Assembly (NCBI GenBank): GCA_958418185.1
Contig: CATZEP010000086.1
Span: forward strand, 1 to 5,948
DNA from: an uncultured Collinsella sp.
Lineage (GTDB): Bacteria > Actinomycetota > Coriobacteriia > Coriobacteriales > Coriobacteriaceae
Direction of reading: 5' to 3'
DNA: 5,948 nt
This document shows, piece after piece, positions 5,916 to 5,948 of this stretch. The notes beneath the pieces are model-generated. The model ran no database searches and had not been told where the DNA came from. It worked only from the letters and a program-made list of their open reading frames with translations. Each line of letters begins with the position of its first letter. Positions within the stretch are counted from its first letter, which is position 1. The position numbers were made by a program, and so were the translations under genes.

Positions 5916-5948
5916 GTGCAAAAAAATGCCAAATATGAGTACTGTATC
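5916..5948. other. A-tract intergenic element after the operon hairpin
   Basis: TGCAAAAAAATGCC is followed by AAATATGAGTACTGTATC to the window end. The first part has a seven-base A-tract flanked by GCA and TGC, and the second contains the palindrome AGTACT. It is AT-rich in contrast to the surrounding sequence and holds no gene. It may be part of the upstream region of the next gene, a dispersed intergenic repeat, or, read on the - strand, a T-tract belonging to a convergent transcript. Nothing within the window decides between these. Confidence 0.3.

Noticed and set aside
5877..5930. Classical intrinsic terminator on the + strand
   Set aside because: The stem is present but there is no T-run after it; the following tract is A-rich.

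Overview
The window is one tightly packed, single-direction catabolic operon. Five genes lie on the + strand with gaps of 9, 1, 61 and 14 bases, and no gene on the - strand is supported. The moderately GC-rich sequence, strong GGAGG-type ribosome binding sites, acidic GAG/GAC-rich coding style and protein types suggest a high-GC Gram-positive gut anaerobe. Collinsella or a related coriobacterium is my best guess, but no rRNA or other marker is present, so this is an inference.

Layout: bases 1-51 are a leader with a small hairpin and a strong Shine-Dalgarno. Bases 52-1515 encode a YfcC/DcuC-type multi-pass transporter. Bases 1525-3108 encode a YtcJ-like amidohydrolase that lacks several of its family's expected metal ligands. 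Bases 3110-3961 encode an FrlC-like TIM-barrel epimerase. After a 61-base gap holding an imperfect hairpin, bases 4023-4991 encode an FrlB/FraB-like SIS-domain deglycase and bases 5006-5869 an FrlD-like PfkB kinase. Bases 5870-5948 hold a strong GC-rich hairpin without a U-tract, followed by an A-tract element.

How the genes fit together: kinase + SIS deglycase + FrlC-type epimerase is the set used to break down Amadori products (fructosyl-amino acids such as fructoselysine or fructose-asparagine). The kinase phosphorylates C6 of the sugar. The deglycase then splits the phosphorylated compound into glucose 6-phosphate and the free amino acid. The epimerase would bring the C3 epimer (psicosyl form) into the same route. 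The E. coli frl operon uses an APC-type permease. Here the importer is of the YfcC/DcuC type and is followed by an amidohydrolase. That recalls the Salmonella fra operon, where a Dcu-type transporter accompanies an asparaginase. The substrate is therefore probably a glycated amino acid or a modified derivative, and the amidohydrolase is the unexplained part. No transcriptional regulator lies inside the window.
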